In this document: piece by piece, positions 33,301 to 45,219 of the stretch
How the letters are laid out: the number at the start of each line of letters is the position of its first letter
How positions within the stretch are numbered: the stretch's first letter is position 1
NCBI RefSeq assembly: GCF_032854445.1
Contig: NC_088304.1
Location: 28,651,732-28,715,731 of the forward strand
Origin: Liolophura sinensis
Taxonomy: Eukaryota; Mollusca; Polyplacophora; Chitonida; Chitonidae
Length of the DNA: 64,000 nucleotides
Direction of reading: 5' to 3'
Notes under the pieces: generated by a model
What the model saw: only the letters and a program-made list of their open reading frames with translations
Database searches by the model: none
What the model was told of the DNA's origin: nothing
Position numbers and translations under genes: made by a program

Positions 33301-36300
33301 AGTTTTCTAGATCATATCTTCCCAACATCATATCTTCCCTAGATCATGTCTTCCCTAGATCATGTCTTCCCTAGATCATATCTTCCCTAGACCACATCTT
33401 CCCTAGATCATGTCTTGCCTAGATCATATCTTCCCAAGATCATATCTTCCCTAGATCATGTCTTCCCTAGATCATATCTTCCCTAGATCATATCTTCCCT
33501 AGATCATATCTCCCCTAGATCATGTCTTCCCTAGACCACATCTTCCTTAGATCATGTCTTGCCTAGATCATATCTTCCCAAGATCATATCTTCCCTAGAT
33601 CATGTCTTCCCTAGATCATATCTTCCCTAGATCATATCTTCCCTAGATCATGTCTTCCCTAGATTATGTCTTCCCTAGATCATATCTTCCCTAGATCATA
33701 TCTTCCCTAGACCACATCTTCCCTAGATCATATCTCCCCTAGATCATGTCTTCCCTAGATCATATCTTCCCTAGATCATATCTTCCCTAGACCACATCTT
33801 CCCTAGATCATGTCTTGCCTAGATCATATCTTCCCAAGATCATATCTTCCCTAGATCATGTCTTCCCTAGATCATATCTTCCCTAGATCATGTCTTGCCC
33901 TAATGTTGACTTCTTCTCTTTACCAGGGAGTTCAGGTTGTACATAACATGACGAACGGTAATGTGAACAAGGTGTACGAGTGGATGGGGCTCATATTTGA
34001 CAACATGGATCAATTCGGAGGCTCCGTCAACTACAACGTCCCCGAAAACAAAACTGTTGGGTAAGATCAGCATAGCATATAGTCAGTTCGATTTTCTAAA
34101 GAAAATAGAATATTTGAAATACTGGTGTCTCTTCTGCAGTGATGTGACAAAGATTTCCACAACAGTAGGTAGAATACGGTCACAATTTTGTTTCATTTCA
34201 TGAAAACAAGTCTTATATCTGACATGTCCATATATGACATCAGACCTCTATTACTTTTTCATATGCAACAAATGTCACGTTTGGTCAAGTAACTCAGACG
34301 CCATCATTCCGTCAAAATTTGGACCCTACTATGCCAGAAGCCAACACGCCAGGAGACGTCACTCACGTCTTCATCCCTACTATTTCCACCGGGCTCTATC
34401 GGGTTTCTTCCCACCATACGGCCTCAGTTTCTCATTAATTTTCCATAAGCGACAATGTTACGTTTAGCGCTATAGCTCAGTCCCAAACAGTCCGTGGCCT
34501 TTGGTGCATACCTTGCCCAGCCTGTAAGAAAGCAGCCATGAAAATCTTGACATAGGTTGACCATTAAAATCTGAACCTTTCCATGCCGGCAGCTGCTGGA
34601 GGGGTGCGTAGCAACGCCAAGGGGACGTCACTAGAGTCTCATCACCTCATCTCTCCTTGTGTCCTCTCGCTCAACTATCTTGGAAATGTGTCTGTCTGTC
34701 TGCTTCTGATAACTCTCAATCTTGAACTTTAAAGCTTTGTAGCGCATACTGCTCAAAACGAAAGTTGCTAATAGGGTTCTGATTAAATAATGCTGGCCGC
34801 CATCTTATAGGTGAAATATTCAGCGTAAAACACCAATCAAATAAATAAATAAATCATCACTACCTGACACCGTGGGTGTATTTCAATCTCTGCACTGGTG
34901 ATGAACCCACACGAAAACGAGATTTCGAATGCCAACGTCTGACAGGAGGTCATGAGTTCGCGAACTAGGCTTTTACTCGCCATTTCTTCAGGGTTGGAAC
35001 AGGTTACAGCTTGGAAAGCACTGAAATAAAGCGGCTTCTGTGTCTGTATATTTGCGTTTATTCATTCGTATCCTCTGAGATGAGCAAACTTAGTTCGAGA
35101 ATGCTCTGACGTTAGGTTTGGCATAGATCTGAGATTTGCTTCACTCTTCCCAGTTTAGCTGTGGGAAATACAGATCTGCACTCTTCCATTTACTAACCTG
35201 GAACTCGGTCCTTCCGTGTGTGCTGTCCTTAATATGTCAAAACTGCCCGCTATCAAAACATTTTTCCTGTAATCCTAGAGTAATTCTTACTTCATATCAC
35301 CTGGTTATTCGTGAATAATAACCATAACGTCACAATTGACACGAATGTATTTGTTACATCGACGACGAAACAAACTTCGTTAACCACCATTTTCGATTTC
35401 TCGGTACCCGAGAAAGATAAACTCGAGGAATGATTTGATTAAAATTAGTGAGATGTACACCATCTCAACGGCGATTGACAAATTGTTTGGGGGGTCTTTA
35501 ATTTGTGTGTCAATAATGAATAGAAATGATATATAAGCAATTATATTGTGAAAGAAGATGGTCTTAACTTTGGGAAGAGCTGTCGAGTTCTCCCTAGCGG
35601 GTCATGTGACTTGAAAATGGTAGCTTGCGAAGTTCTGATGCTGTCCGAGTGGGTTTATTGGTTGCATTTGTGTTATGTGCGATGTTATGGCCTTTATTAT
35701 TCACACATAATGAGCTAAGATGAATTCAGAATTATTTTAAGATCATGGGTACCTCTTTTTGTGGCGGGGCCTCCGTGGCTCAGTCGGTTCGCGCGCTAGC
35801 GCAGCGCAATGACTTAGGAGCCTCTCACCAATGCGGTCGCTGTGAGTGCAAGTCCAGCTCATGCTGGCTTTCTCTCCGGCCGTAAGTGGGAAGATCTGCC
35901 AGCAACCTGCGGTTGGTCGTCCGTTTCCCCCGGGCTGTGCCCGGTTTCCACCCACCATACTGCTATCCGCCGTCGTATAAGTGAAATATTCTTGAGTACG
36001 GCGTAAAACACGAATCAAAAAAAAAAATCTTTTGTGGCGTACAGCGTTGCCACTTGCGAGGCCGCGCAGGTAACAGGGCGGAGTTCCAAGTTAGTGAATG
36101 TAACGGTTCAAAACGGTTAATGTGTAAGCTTTTCTGGGAACATGGCCAACCGATCTCAGAGCTAGGTTTGGCAAAAGTTTTCTTCGGTCAAAGATAGCCC
36201 CAATCCAACATCAGAGCACGCTCCAACCTGATGCAGTTTCCATGGCAGTGTGTCACGTCGTTTGAGAAAAAAATTAAATGTTAAATAGGCCTTCACGGAC

Positions 36301-38564
36301 TTAAATTTGCTGATACTTATGTTCCTTATCTTTTCATCTGTCAATTAATCACAAGCGCTTATTTTCCTTATCTGTGTGGGCCGGAGACTTCTTGGTGATG
36401 CTCAAAGCGATCGGCTGTACTGACAGTCTCGACATACTTGACAAGGCTAGGTAACTACATCTGGCGTTTGAATGGAGCGCGCTCTGACGTTGGTTTGGGG
36501 TCCATGAGGCTGGATAAAATTTTGCCAATCCTAACGTCAGAACCGTCGTCTACTAGAGAACACTGCACTCAGGTTACACACTTACGTTGATTCGAATTCA
36601 TCCCATGTGTGCTATCGCCCAGAATTTCAACTTAAAATACACAGGATTACATTTGTGAAAAACGAAAGTTGTAATAGGCAACAGGTTCTATATCCCCCCC
36701 CCCCCACCCACACCCACACACTCAATGCAAACACCAGAGAGTTTAAGGCAGCTGGTATTCAACATAAACTGGATTATCTCCCATTACTCGTCCTTGCAGG
36801 GCCCTTGATTATCTCCCATTACTAGTCCCTGCAGGGCCCTTGGCGGAGGATTGTAAATGCGACCATGTTAATTGTTGATATTCACGTCTGATGTCATCTC
36901 ATATAAGCATATGCACCTTCTCATATCTCTTATCATGTAAAGAAAAACGTCGACTGGCTGTCAAGTATGGACTAAAACTAATGAGCCCATGTCTTTCATA
37001 TATATAGTACATCTTTTAATTCATGATCGGCCCTCGGGTAGTACTTCACACCTATGACCACCAATCTGTACAGTTTTCTTTGTCTCCTTGATGATTTTCT
37101 CTGAAGGGATTTTGCCGCACTTGCCGGTGGAATGGGTTTGTCGACATCTCACTTTGCTGACTTGTTGGTCAACGATGGCTCAATGAACATGGCCACAAGG
37201 GTAGACTGGAAATACGGCTGCACCCGTGAGTACTGGACCCCTGACCGATTCTAATTGGCCATTTTAACAACAACGACATCTGTTGTAGACCTGCTCTAGG
37301 TTACCAATGTTACCAATGTAATATTCCGGGAAACAAAATACAGAGTTTCAGCACTAATTCTTGCATAAGCATCGCTACTCAGTAATATCTACTGCTTCGT
37401 ACTGTCCATTTTGTGTTTTTTATATTAGCTGTTTCCACATTACTTTTGGGAATTTAAATATTTAAATGTGCACGTTAATTATGTGTTGCAAGCCATGGCA
37501 GATTTAAATTTCAATGATGCATCAACATGTTGCAAGCCATATGCTTGGGCACTGTTTGCCTTTCTATTTGAATGGAACGCTCGAGAGAAATAGGACATTT
37601 TAAGCTAAGATCACGCAATGGACTCACTTTTAAAATATCTCATGAAACTTTTTTTTAGTTTGGTTGTTTTTTTTTTTCGGAAACTGTGCTCCTTAGATTT
37701 AAATCTCATAACGCAACTTCATTTACTCAGATACCCTCGGCGATGTTCATTCAAAAGTTCTGTCTAGTAAAATGCATTTGAAAGTTTGGATTCTACAGTT
37801 GCCTTTTCTACGAATACTGTCATCAGTGACGTCACATCCGGTTTTTGAAACTTAACACAGCTAGACCAGACGAATCTACTTTGAAACACGTTATTTCAAC
37901 CAAAAGTTATGGATGTGACGTCACTGAAACCCTCTGGTTCACTACAGACCACCGTTTTAAACCATTTTTCATAGATGAAAAATTCGTGGACAGTGTTTGA
38001 TAATATTTCACCTGACATATATTCCTTATAATGTTATTTTTACCTTTCAGCACGCATCTGCTCTCATTGTTTATTGTTTGTGACAACAAATGATGCCCGT
38101 TGCTGGTAGACCGTTTGGATAGTCTTACGTTCTTTATCTTTTCAAAAGGAACTTTCATTTCTTCCATCCTCAAATCTGGGCGTAATTGTATAATTCAACC
38201 ACAATTGTAAACCACAAGCCAGTATGACCCAGGAACCTCTTAACAATACGGTCGCTGTGAGTTCAAGTCCAACCCATTCCTATCTGTTCGTATGCGTGAA
38301 GGTCTGTCAGCAACATGCGTATGGTCGTGATTTCCCCGGGGCTCTGTCCGGTTTCATCATAGCAAAAACTAATCAAATACATAACTATAACAAGCTAATA
38401 GCTTTACCTTAACCCCTGCTGTTCGGACAGGCGGCATTGCCGGCACTCCATGGTTTATCGTTAATGGCGTTCTGGTGACGGCTGACGAGAGATGGGGATT
38501 CGCTGACTGGAAACAGCTTCTAGATGGAATACTGGTGCAGGAAAAGAATAACGAGGTAGTATAA
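30099..38564 (+). CDS. Gene A: secreted DsbA-like thioredoxin-fold protein
   Basis: Four exons (30099-30371, 33927-34060, 37107-37225, 38431-38564) join in frame to 219 aa with phases 0, 2, 1. An N-terminal hydrophobic stretch (MKGILCAVIFIGIASG) is a signal peptide, so the protein likely enters the secretory pathway. Then IEFFIDLLCPDSKAAFP gives the beta-strand and active-site loop of a thioredoxin fold, with CPDS in place of CxxC; a helical insertion follows in exons 2 and 3; AGTPWFIVNG in exon 4 supplies the cis-proline strand. The order (CxxX, long helical insert, cis-Pro) is that of DsbA-like proteins. With only one active-site Cys, a redox, isomerase or binding role is possible; the substrate is unknown. 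The paralogue is gene B at 52.6-59.1 kb, tail to tail with this gene. Family assignment is firm, function is not. Confidence 0.85.
30372..33926 (+). other. Gene A intron 1
   Basis: 3,555 bp, GT-AG, phase 0. It holds a local direct duplication at about 30455-30735 ('gggcatttcaagattat' twice), otherwise unrecognised AT-rich sequence to 33.3 kb, then the 16-bp satellite that runs almost to the acceptor. Short open frames at about 31947-32490 and 33002-33291 show no domain. Confidence 0.8.
33300..33896 (+). repeat. 16-bp satellite upstream of gene A exon 2
   Basis: About 36 copies of 'atcatatcttccctag' with variants ('atcatgtcttccctag', 'accacatcttccctag', 'atcatgtcttgcctag'). The variants recur in blocks, a sign of larger-unit duplication. 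Each unit ends in a pyrimidine tract plus TAG, like a 3' splice site. The last copy ends about 30 bp before the true acceptor. Confidence 0.97.
33927..34060 (+). CDS. Gene A exon 2
   Basis: 134 nt after 'ttctctttaccag', ending GTT GG before 'gtaagat' (phase 2). Encodes GVQVVHNMTNGNVNKVYEWM through NYNVPENKTV, a helical insert segment matching gene B exon 2 residue for residue in length. Contains N-x-T sites. Confidence 0.9.
34788..34855 (+). mobile_element. SINE-1, 3' fragment
   Basis: 'aatgctggccgccatcttat', 'ggtgaaatattc', a small deletion, then 'gcgtaaaacaccaatcaaat' and an (AAAT)n tail. Confidence 0.85.
35750..36040 (+). mobile_element. SINE-1, full length, near-perfect target duplication
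   Basis: Complete plus-strand copy (body about 35766-36027): head 'ggcctccgtggctcagtcgg', B-box-like region, body 'ccccgggctgtgcccggttt'-type block, conserved tail and an A-run. Flanked by 'ctttttgtggc' on the left and 'cttttgtggc' on the right, a target duplication with one T of length difference. Sits sense in gene A intron 2. Confidence 0.9.
37107..37225 (+). CDS. Gene A exon 3
   Basis: 119 nt after 'gattttctctgaag', completing a split Gly codon, then DFAALAGGMGLSTSHFADLL through MATRVDWKYGCT, ending with one base of an Arg codon before 'gtgagta' (phase 1). Same length and phases as gene B exon 3. A Cys in YGCTR is conserved as YACTR in B. Confidence 0.88.
37565..38060 (+). mobile_element. 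MITE-like family D, diverged copy
   Basis: Matches the element at 56.08-56.56 kb in the middle ('aatgcatttgaaagtttgga', 'cagtgacgtcacatccggtt', 'gttatttcaaccaaaagtta') and at the right end. Boundaries are approximate because the left end is decayed. Carries TGACGTCA at 37827-37834 and 37916-37923. Confidence 0.6.
38222..38390 (+). mobile_element. SINE-1, diverged copy
   Basis: 'gtatgacccaggaacctctt', 'ggtcgctgtgagttcaagtc', 'gaaggtctgtcagcaacatg' and 'tttccccggggctctgtccg'. The A-box end and 3' tail are mostly lost. Confidence 0.75.
38431..38564 (+). CDS. Gene A exon 4
   Basis: 134 nt after 'ctgctgttcggacag', completing the Arg codon, then GIAGTPWFIVNGVLVTADE through LVQEKNNEVV and TAA. Holds the cis-proline-type TPWF motif and C-terminal helix. 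No ER-retention signal at the end, which fits secretion rather than ER residence. Confidence 0.88.
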
Positions 38565-38595
38565 CACGAGATTTAGTCCTGCTCCTGCAATGAAA

Positions 38596-39112
38596 TTCCA
38601 TAGGTCTGGTCCCTCTGCATTGTTTTAATGTTGCTGTATGTTAAATGTGATGACAACACAGCATTTTGAGAAATCTAGACCAGTGACGTCTAACAAATTA
38701 CAAATAACATCACTATTTTAACCATTTTCTTTTTTAATTCTGCTTAAGCCATGGAGCTAGTCGGCGTGTAGATTGCTACTATGTAAGCATTTACATGAAC
38801 AGTTACAAGAAAACCCTAACTGAGGTTAACATTATCTAATCTGTGAATCTCACCAGAAAGTCTCCTGTCTGCGTGATGCTGGAATGTATTCTGTTATCAT
38901 AACACAAAATTGTGTCATATTTAACATAATATCCTGTAAGTCTAATAGAATGGTTATGTTGAATTAATAGAATATGTGTATTATACTGAACAAAATTAAC
39001 TGCTGCAATAACAAAATACATTCTAACAGCAACCAGGTAAAAGACTTAAATATAACAGATGAATTTTTTGATTTGGTTTTACTCTTTATGCTGTAAGGCT
39101 TTCATTATATTA
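38596..39112 (+). repeat. Family B copy split by a MITE-like insertion
   Basis: Family B starts about 30 bp after the gene A stop: 'tgttgctgtatgttaaatgt', 'agaccagtgacgtctaacaa', 'aagccatggagctagtcgg', 'acatgaacagttacaagaaa' and 'ccctaactgaggttaa'. It stops near 38830, gives way to a family C element, and its expected end ('gatttggttttactctttat', 'gctgtaaggct') resumes at about 39069. The 3' UTR of gene A is probably made largely of this repeat. Confidence 0.75.
38832..39064 (-). mobile_element. MITE-like family C nested in family B
   Basis: Reverse-orientation copy of the AT-rich element at 48.14-48.36 and 55.54-55.75 kb: 'gatgctggaatgtattctgt', 'aatatcctgtaagtctaata', 'aattaatagaatatgtgtat' and 'aaaatacattctaacag'. 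Confidence 0.65.
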
Positions 39113-40554
39113 ATATTTAAGTCAAATAAATAATACGGCAAATACCTTTGAAGAAAAGAGAGTACCCATCAGTGTTCACTGAGCATAGCTTCTCGTATCC
39201 GTTATATTTTCAGCATAGTTCTGTTTTGTTGGCCATCATTCATTGTTAGATTTCGCCATAATTTTAGTAGTTTAAAGCTCTTGAATATAATAAGCCACAC
39301 GTTCAGCAACATTTTGGCAAGGAACCACGTTGTTTTAGCATGTACAACAAAAGATATAAAACCTGATAAAGAAAAAGTAGAGCTTCAACATAAATGTATG
39401 AAGAGGGACATAAGCATTATATACTTGCGGAATAGAAAAATGACGAGATGAAAGAGAGAAGAAGTTTTGGACTTTATGACTCCTAGTAGTCGTATGAATG
39501 TATGAGAAATTGTTAAGTACGTCGTAAAGCCCGAAGTATATACACATCCTAATTATTGCCTGTTTCGTAAGGGGAAACCCTTGCAGGAATCGTTCTTCGG
39601 CGTGTCGGGCCATCTACCCGCTTTATCAGTACCATCGTGACAGCCAGTAGTCACACATCCCGGCATGCCATCGCGGTACGCCTCGTTCACTGACATATCG
39701 AACATTCTACCCAGGCTTCGACACACTTCAAATGGTAATAACTCTTCATGATCACTTTCTAGCTGGCGAAATTAACCCAGGGTCAAATGACGGCTTTTGT
39801 TATCTTGGCATATGTGTGGGCATGTGCACACATGGCTGCACAACATTATCAAGAATTCGTGCTCATTTCATTGTACACATTAGTTTTTTCGCCTGCCTTT
39901 AATAAATGCAGGAACGTTTACAATTTTAAAACGTGAGTAGCATGGAAGTCTCCTAATATTGAAGAAAACTGATTATATAAACTGTTTAGAGTGCCGATGT
40001 GTGAAAGGTGGTTAGGATGACACCGTTTCAGGCAATGACAGTTTCTAAGCTTTGTGCCTCAACATGATATAGGGCTTCGCAGTAACGGGAATGGTTTGAT
40101 TACAAACTAAAAGTTTTGAATCATAATTTAGCCAGAAAATAAGCAATCTGTTCACTGATATCTGACGTAAAAACCCTCTAGCTAGGTATCTTATCTGTAA
40201 CCAAACCTTCACGCAAATGTAAGATATTCTGTCTGGCATAAAGCCGAGTCCACACGTTGCCATTGTCTAGTCGCTATTTCACGCCATTGTAACATTCGAC
40301 AAAAACGCAGCTTACAAAACTAACGTGTCCTGTTTTCATTCCACTTGCCGAAATCAACGGGTACATTCGACAACTCGCATCGTCTGGACGCAGGCATTGA
40401 AACAGACTTCTATTTTCATTCCACTTGTCGAATTCGACACATACATTCAACAAATTGCATCGTTTCAGTGTATCTGTTCGCATCTGAACGTTTCAATGTA
40501 ACTGTTCTTCTCATAAACGGTAGCCGAATTATTAAGTAAATTACAAAGCATGTA
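39113..40554. other. Intergenic, one SINE-2 scrap
   Basis: No gene recognised. At 39475-39545 a SINE-2 3' end is visible ('gagaaattgttaagtacgtc', 'gtaaagcccgaagtata'). The rest is unassigned AT-rich sequence. Confidence 0.5.
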
Positions 40555-40593
40555 GTACGGCATAAAACACCAATCAAATCAATCAATAAATAC
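40555..40593 (+). mobile_element. SINE-1 tail scrap
   Basis: 'agtacggcataaaacaccaa' followed by 'tcaaatcaatcaataaata'. Only the last 40 bases of the element remain. Confidence 0.7.
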
Positions 40594-41350
40594 AAAGCAT
40601 GTGCATGGATGGCCTCTATTTGCGAATTAATATCTATATTTTAGTTTATTAGTAATTAGTGAATAACAATGGATTATTTTTATATTGATTTACATTATTC
40701 ATCTTAACTGTAAATAAAACCAATTTGTTTCAATTGTTGATGATTTCATTATGGCATGAACTAAGATGGATGGAACGAAGTGGTGCAAATATTAGTGTTT
40801 TGCTGAAGAGAGATGTGTCATTTCGGTTCACTGATATAGCACAAAATATTAGTTTTACATCACACTAAGTTAATTTTTTGGTGGCATGCTAAGTGGTGTA
40901 TTGTGCATGTGATTGGGAAGGCTTGTTAATGCTTCATGTCTTTCTTCATCGCTTGTATATATAATTTCTTATCTCACCTTTTCTTAAAGGGCATTATTGT
41001 TATTACCATTGCAGAATTGAATGGTTTTGATTTTATTTCAGAAAAGCGGAAGCCCACGTTTTCAGCCTATGTATTCTGCTCACTTTAGAATGCCCCAGAT
41101 AGCTAGCAATCGTTTTGTATTTGCATTTCTTGGGATTATACTCTGTGTATTCCACAATACCGTTGGCGTGTAATGTCACAAAATGGGAAACATGAATAAC
41201 TCTTGTTTTGCCATTTATTTCAAAATGCTTGAGCATGGTTTTAAACAGTCAAATAATCATAATTAATCAAACCATGTAAACATATTCAGACAAATGTGGA
41301 CATAGTTATTAGGATTCGTGTACTTCTATTGACGGTTTGTGCATGAAATC
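40594..41350. other. No feature recognised
   Basis: AT-rich intergenic sequence leading into the 22-bp minisatellite. Confidence 0.5.
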
Positions 41351-42540
41351 CCGTGCAGGATCTACTGAAGGTCCGTGCAGGATCCTCTGAAGGTCAGTGC
41401 AGGATCTATTGAAGGTCCGTGCAGGATGTGTACAGGTTTAGGAGCTGAAAGTCAGTGCAGGATCTACTGAAGGTCAGTGCAAGATCTACTGAAGGTCCCT
41501 GCAGGATGTACTGAAGGTCCCTGCAGGATGTACAGGTTTATGAGCTGACATCCCGTTCAGGATCTACTGAAGGTCCGTGCAAGATCTACGGAAGGTCCGT
41601 ACAGGGTCTGCTGAATTTATTCGTCGAAAGGCTCATGCACGATCTTTTGAAGGTCCTGTCAGGGTCTACTAAAGGTCCGTGCAGGATTTTCCCTGAAGAT
41701 CTGAAAAATGTATGGAATTCAGCATTCTGGATCTCCTGAAGGTCCGTGCAGGATGTACAGGTTCATGAGCTTAAAGCCGGTGCAGGATCTACTGAAGATC
41801 CTTGCAGGATCTACTGAAGGTGTGTGCAGGACGTATAGGTTCATGAGCAAGATTTCCTGAAGGTCCGTGCAGGATCTACTGAAGGTCAGTGCAGGATCTA
41901 CTCAAGGTCGGTGCAGGATGTACAGGTTCGTGAGCTGAAAGCCGGTGCAGGATCTACTGAAAGTCCGTGCAGGATCTACAATAAGGTCCGTGCAGGATGT
42001 ACAGGTTTATGAGTTGAAATCCTGTGCAGAATCTACTGAAGGTTAGTGTAGGATATACCGAAGGTCCGTGCAGGATCTACTGAAGGTCGGTGCAGGATCT
42101 CCTGAATGTCCCTGCAAGATGTACAGATTCATGAGCTGAAAACCCGTGCAGGATCTACTGAAGGTCCGTGCAGGATGTACTAAAGGTCCGTGCAGGATCT
42201 ACTGAATGTCCCTGCAGGATCTACTGAAGATCTTTGCAGGAAGTGCAGGTTCATGTCCTGAAGGCCAGAGCGGGATCTACTGAAAGTCCGTGCAGGATCT
42301 ACTGAAGGTCCGTGCAGGATCTACTGAAGGTCCGTGCAGGATCTACTGAAGGTCCGTGCAGGATCTAGTGAAGGCCCGTGCAGGATCTACTGAAAGTCCG
42401 TGCGGGGTCTGCTGAAGGCCCGTGCAGGATCTACGGAAGATCCGTACAGGGTGTACTTAATCTATCCGTCGAAAGGTTCATGCACGATCTTTAGAAGGTC
42501 TTTCAGGGTCTACTCAACCCGTGCAGGGTTGTCCCCTGAA
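41351..42540 (+). repeat. 22-bp minisatellite, about 1.2 kb
   Basis: Basic unit 'cgtgcaggatctactgaagg' plus 'tc'. Roughly 45 intact and variant units are interrupted at intervals by a longer block, 'ggatgtacaggtttatgagc' plus 'tgaaa', which gives a higher-order structure. A block with 'gatctgaaaaatg' plus 'tatggaattcag' occurs at about 41695 and again at 42540, so a segment of roughly 0.8 kb was itself duplicated or forms a super-repeat. Confidence 0.95.
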
Positions 42541-44079
42541 GATCTGAAAAATGCATGGAATTCAGTCTTGTAAGTGGAACCTTCTGATTATTCACTACTA
42601 TGAGTGGGTACATTTTAAAGCAAACATGAACTGTCAAGTTCACTGACCTGAAGCATATATGACACCAGTATATTGACATCTACAACAACTGTAAATCTCC
42701 TCTCTAGAGCTTTCACTAAACACATTGTAAATCAAACCTTCTCTATCTTTCGCTTTACATCCTTGCCACAAAGAGACAAGCATGACGTCTGGAGCCTGTG
42801 AGACGCACGTATAGGTTTGTTTATGTTTAGCCTCATCACGTGCGTTCTCCTGCGAAACTATTTAGTCATTTAAGCATACATCAATAAAATTGTTTTAGGT
42901 TTTGGTTAGAATCATGTTGTACATACTCTAGATAAAGAGAATGCATCTGTATAAAGTATTGTTAGACAAAGGTTGAGACGGATTGTTTGTTTTTTCTGAC
43001 ATCACTTCCATCCTCACCACCGTGACCCCAGTGGCCACGGCGTTGTACAAGGTTTCTGTACAATATTTACTCGTGGTGGCAGGGATGTGAAGGGAAAGGT
43101 AGAGAGCGACGCATACACTGCAAGGGGTATGACACGAAGCATCGGTTGTGTTTCAAAGCCGTGTGACGTCATCCAGATTTGGATCAGATGGAATTGCCCT
43201 AAAAAGCCTTGTAGAGTGATCCGAGCCCAGGATCAAGAAACTATCTTAAACATAAATCTGAAATAGCCTTTACACCAAAACATTTTACGGCTTTAAATTT
43301 TTTACCGTATATACCTTAATCTTTTTTTTCTATTTTAATACACAAACTTTCACAAAATTGAAAATTAGCTCTTATGTAAAAAATTAAGCTGAGAAATAAT
43401 ACCACAAGGTAAGACTAATCCTGACTTTAGTCTAAGATAGCTTCGTTATCCTGGGGCCAGGGCTTTAGCAGATACGTAATAAGTTTTTAATGGTTTGGTT
43501 TATTTTTTTTAATATCTTGGCTTCATTTTTTTTTTATTCCGGAGAATAAATAATCTGTATTATTGTTTTTGTGTTATATTGTAAAGGTTTGTTTTGTGTT
43601 TGTGGGGTTCTGCATGTTCTGTGTTATATGGGCCGAGTGTCCGGTGAATGATATGTCCAACGTGAGCATGTGAGCTTGGGATACGCTTCATTAATCTGCA
43701 TGGTTTTTGACACAAGGATTGCACTAACATAACATATCATAACGTCTAAGATGAGGTTCCAATGCAAGCCTTGACAATCAACGCTTGTTTTATAGGTTTA
43801 CCATTTTGCCTTGCAAAAGAAAATAATTTTTGTAAAGATGTAACGTTTCTTGAGCCCCTTCATCATACTTATCTCCTACAGATTTATTAATTCTCAATTT
43901 TGACAAATTTCATTTCTTCACAGAATGTCCGGACGTAACAAGCAGTAAAACTGAACGTCACTGTAACCTCCGTTTGCATTACAGTTATCAGTTTTCATAC
44001 ACAATTGATTGCTTAGAGCAAAAATGAAAATTCATGAAAACTACGTCAAATGAATATTTATACATCTGACCGCTTAATG
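42541..44079. other. No gene recognised
   Basis: AT-rich intergenic sequence. No coding exon or known repeat recognised. Confidence 0.5.
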
Positions 44080-44226
44080 TTCGCACTAGTGGGTGAGCAA
44101 TTTGCTACTCTTTAAACATTTACCTAAACAGTTAGAATTAACCATTTACTGAGATAAATTGGCAAGAGGCCATATATCATCGGCCAAGTGTGACCATTTC
44201 CAAATGTCACATTGTTTGAAAGTAAC
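44080..44226 (+). repeat. Dispersed family B, partial
   Basis: 'gcactagtgggtgagcaatt', 'tgctactctttaaacattta', 'cctaaacagttagaatt', 'ctgagataaattggcaagag' and 'caaatgtcacattgtttga'. Confidence 0.65.
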
Positions 44227-45219
44227 TTGTCCGGAAATTGTTGCATGAACTGAGAAATTATAGTTTTCGTTCTTGGAACATAATTATGTCATGATTATAG
44301 GACTGAAGCAGCCCAATCCGAAAGGTCTTGATATAATCCGCAAGATTGCCGCCAGCGTCAATATTAGCGTATAAAGCAAATATTTGAGCACCAAAAGAGA
44401 ATTTTATCTTTCAGTGATGAAGACGAGAAGAATCCCTGTACCAAGACGTGTTGGAATGTACGTCAGGGGACGTCTCGCTCTCTAATAATCAAGTGATGAG
44501 GAATGACCACAGTCTAGCCTACACGATATGGTCCAAAAGACGACTGGATTCTTACAACCAACGGCATGAGGATTTCCGTTCCATTATTTGTAAAGCATTT
44601 ATCGTAATGCAATAAACTCTGAACGATACGCAAACGTAGTAATTCAATATTCCTTACCTATCATATACATACATTTGAGTGTGTTCAAGGATAACTTACT
44701 ATTTGAACAATAATTCAGTCTATGAAGTAATAATTAAAAACATACATTTTAGATACCATTTATTATCGATAAAGTTACTATAACTAAATAAAACGACATT
44801 TAGTGCATGAAAGCAAGACACTGATAATTCTTACAGTGAGCGACTATCTGCACAATTAAATGTTCATTGGCTGGTATATATTTATTGATTGATTTATACA
44901 TTTATTTGATTGCTATACATGTTTATTCTTTACCACGGTCTTCACTAATACTGGAATAAGATCAAATAATTTATTTAACTGATTGGGCGGGGGAAAGTCA
45001 TTTATAAACATCATATACTTGTCAAGGTATGGGGCACGATAAGACAAGGGTCTGTTGAGCATCGGAGACAATGGAAAAGGGGATTTCCCGCCGTTTTATA
45101 TATAAACACGTGGATAAAATATCAAGAACACCTGTATTACATTACACCTGTATTTACACGTAAATTATACCTCGTCTCTGTGTTAAATGGAATAAGTCAC
45201 AAAGGCTCGAAAACAAAAT

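Larger units (their letters stand above)
34061..37106 (+). other. Gene A intron 2
   Basis: 3,046 bp, GT-AG, phase 2. Contains a SINE-1 tail fragment (34788-34855), a full SINE-1 (35750-36035) and a C-rich/CA stretch at about 36690-36722. Otherwise no recognised feature. Confidence 0.8.
37226..38430 (+). other. Gene A intron 3
   Basis: 1,205 bp, GT-AG, phase 1. Contains a family D MITE-like copy (about 37565-38060) with two CRE palindromes and a diverged SINE-1 (38222-38390). Confidence 0.8.

Noticed and set aside
33300-33896. CRISPR-like array
   Set aside because: Units are contiguous with no unique spacers, and the genome is eukaryotic. The same holds for the other arrays in the window.
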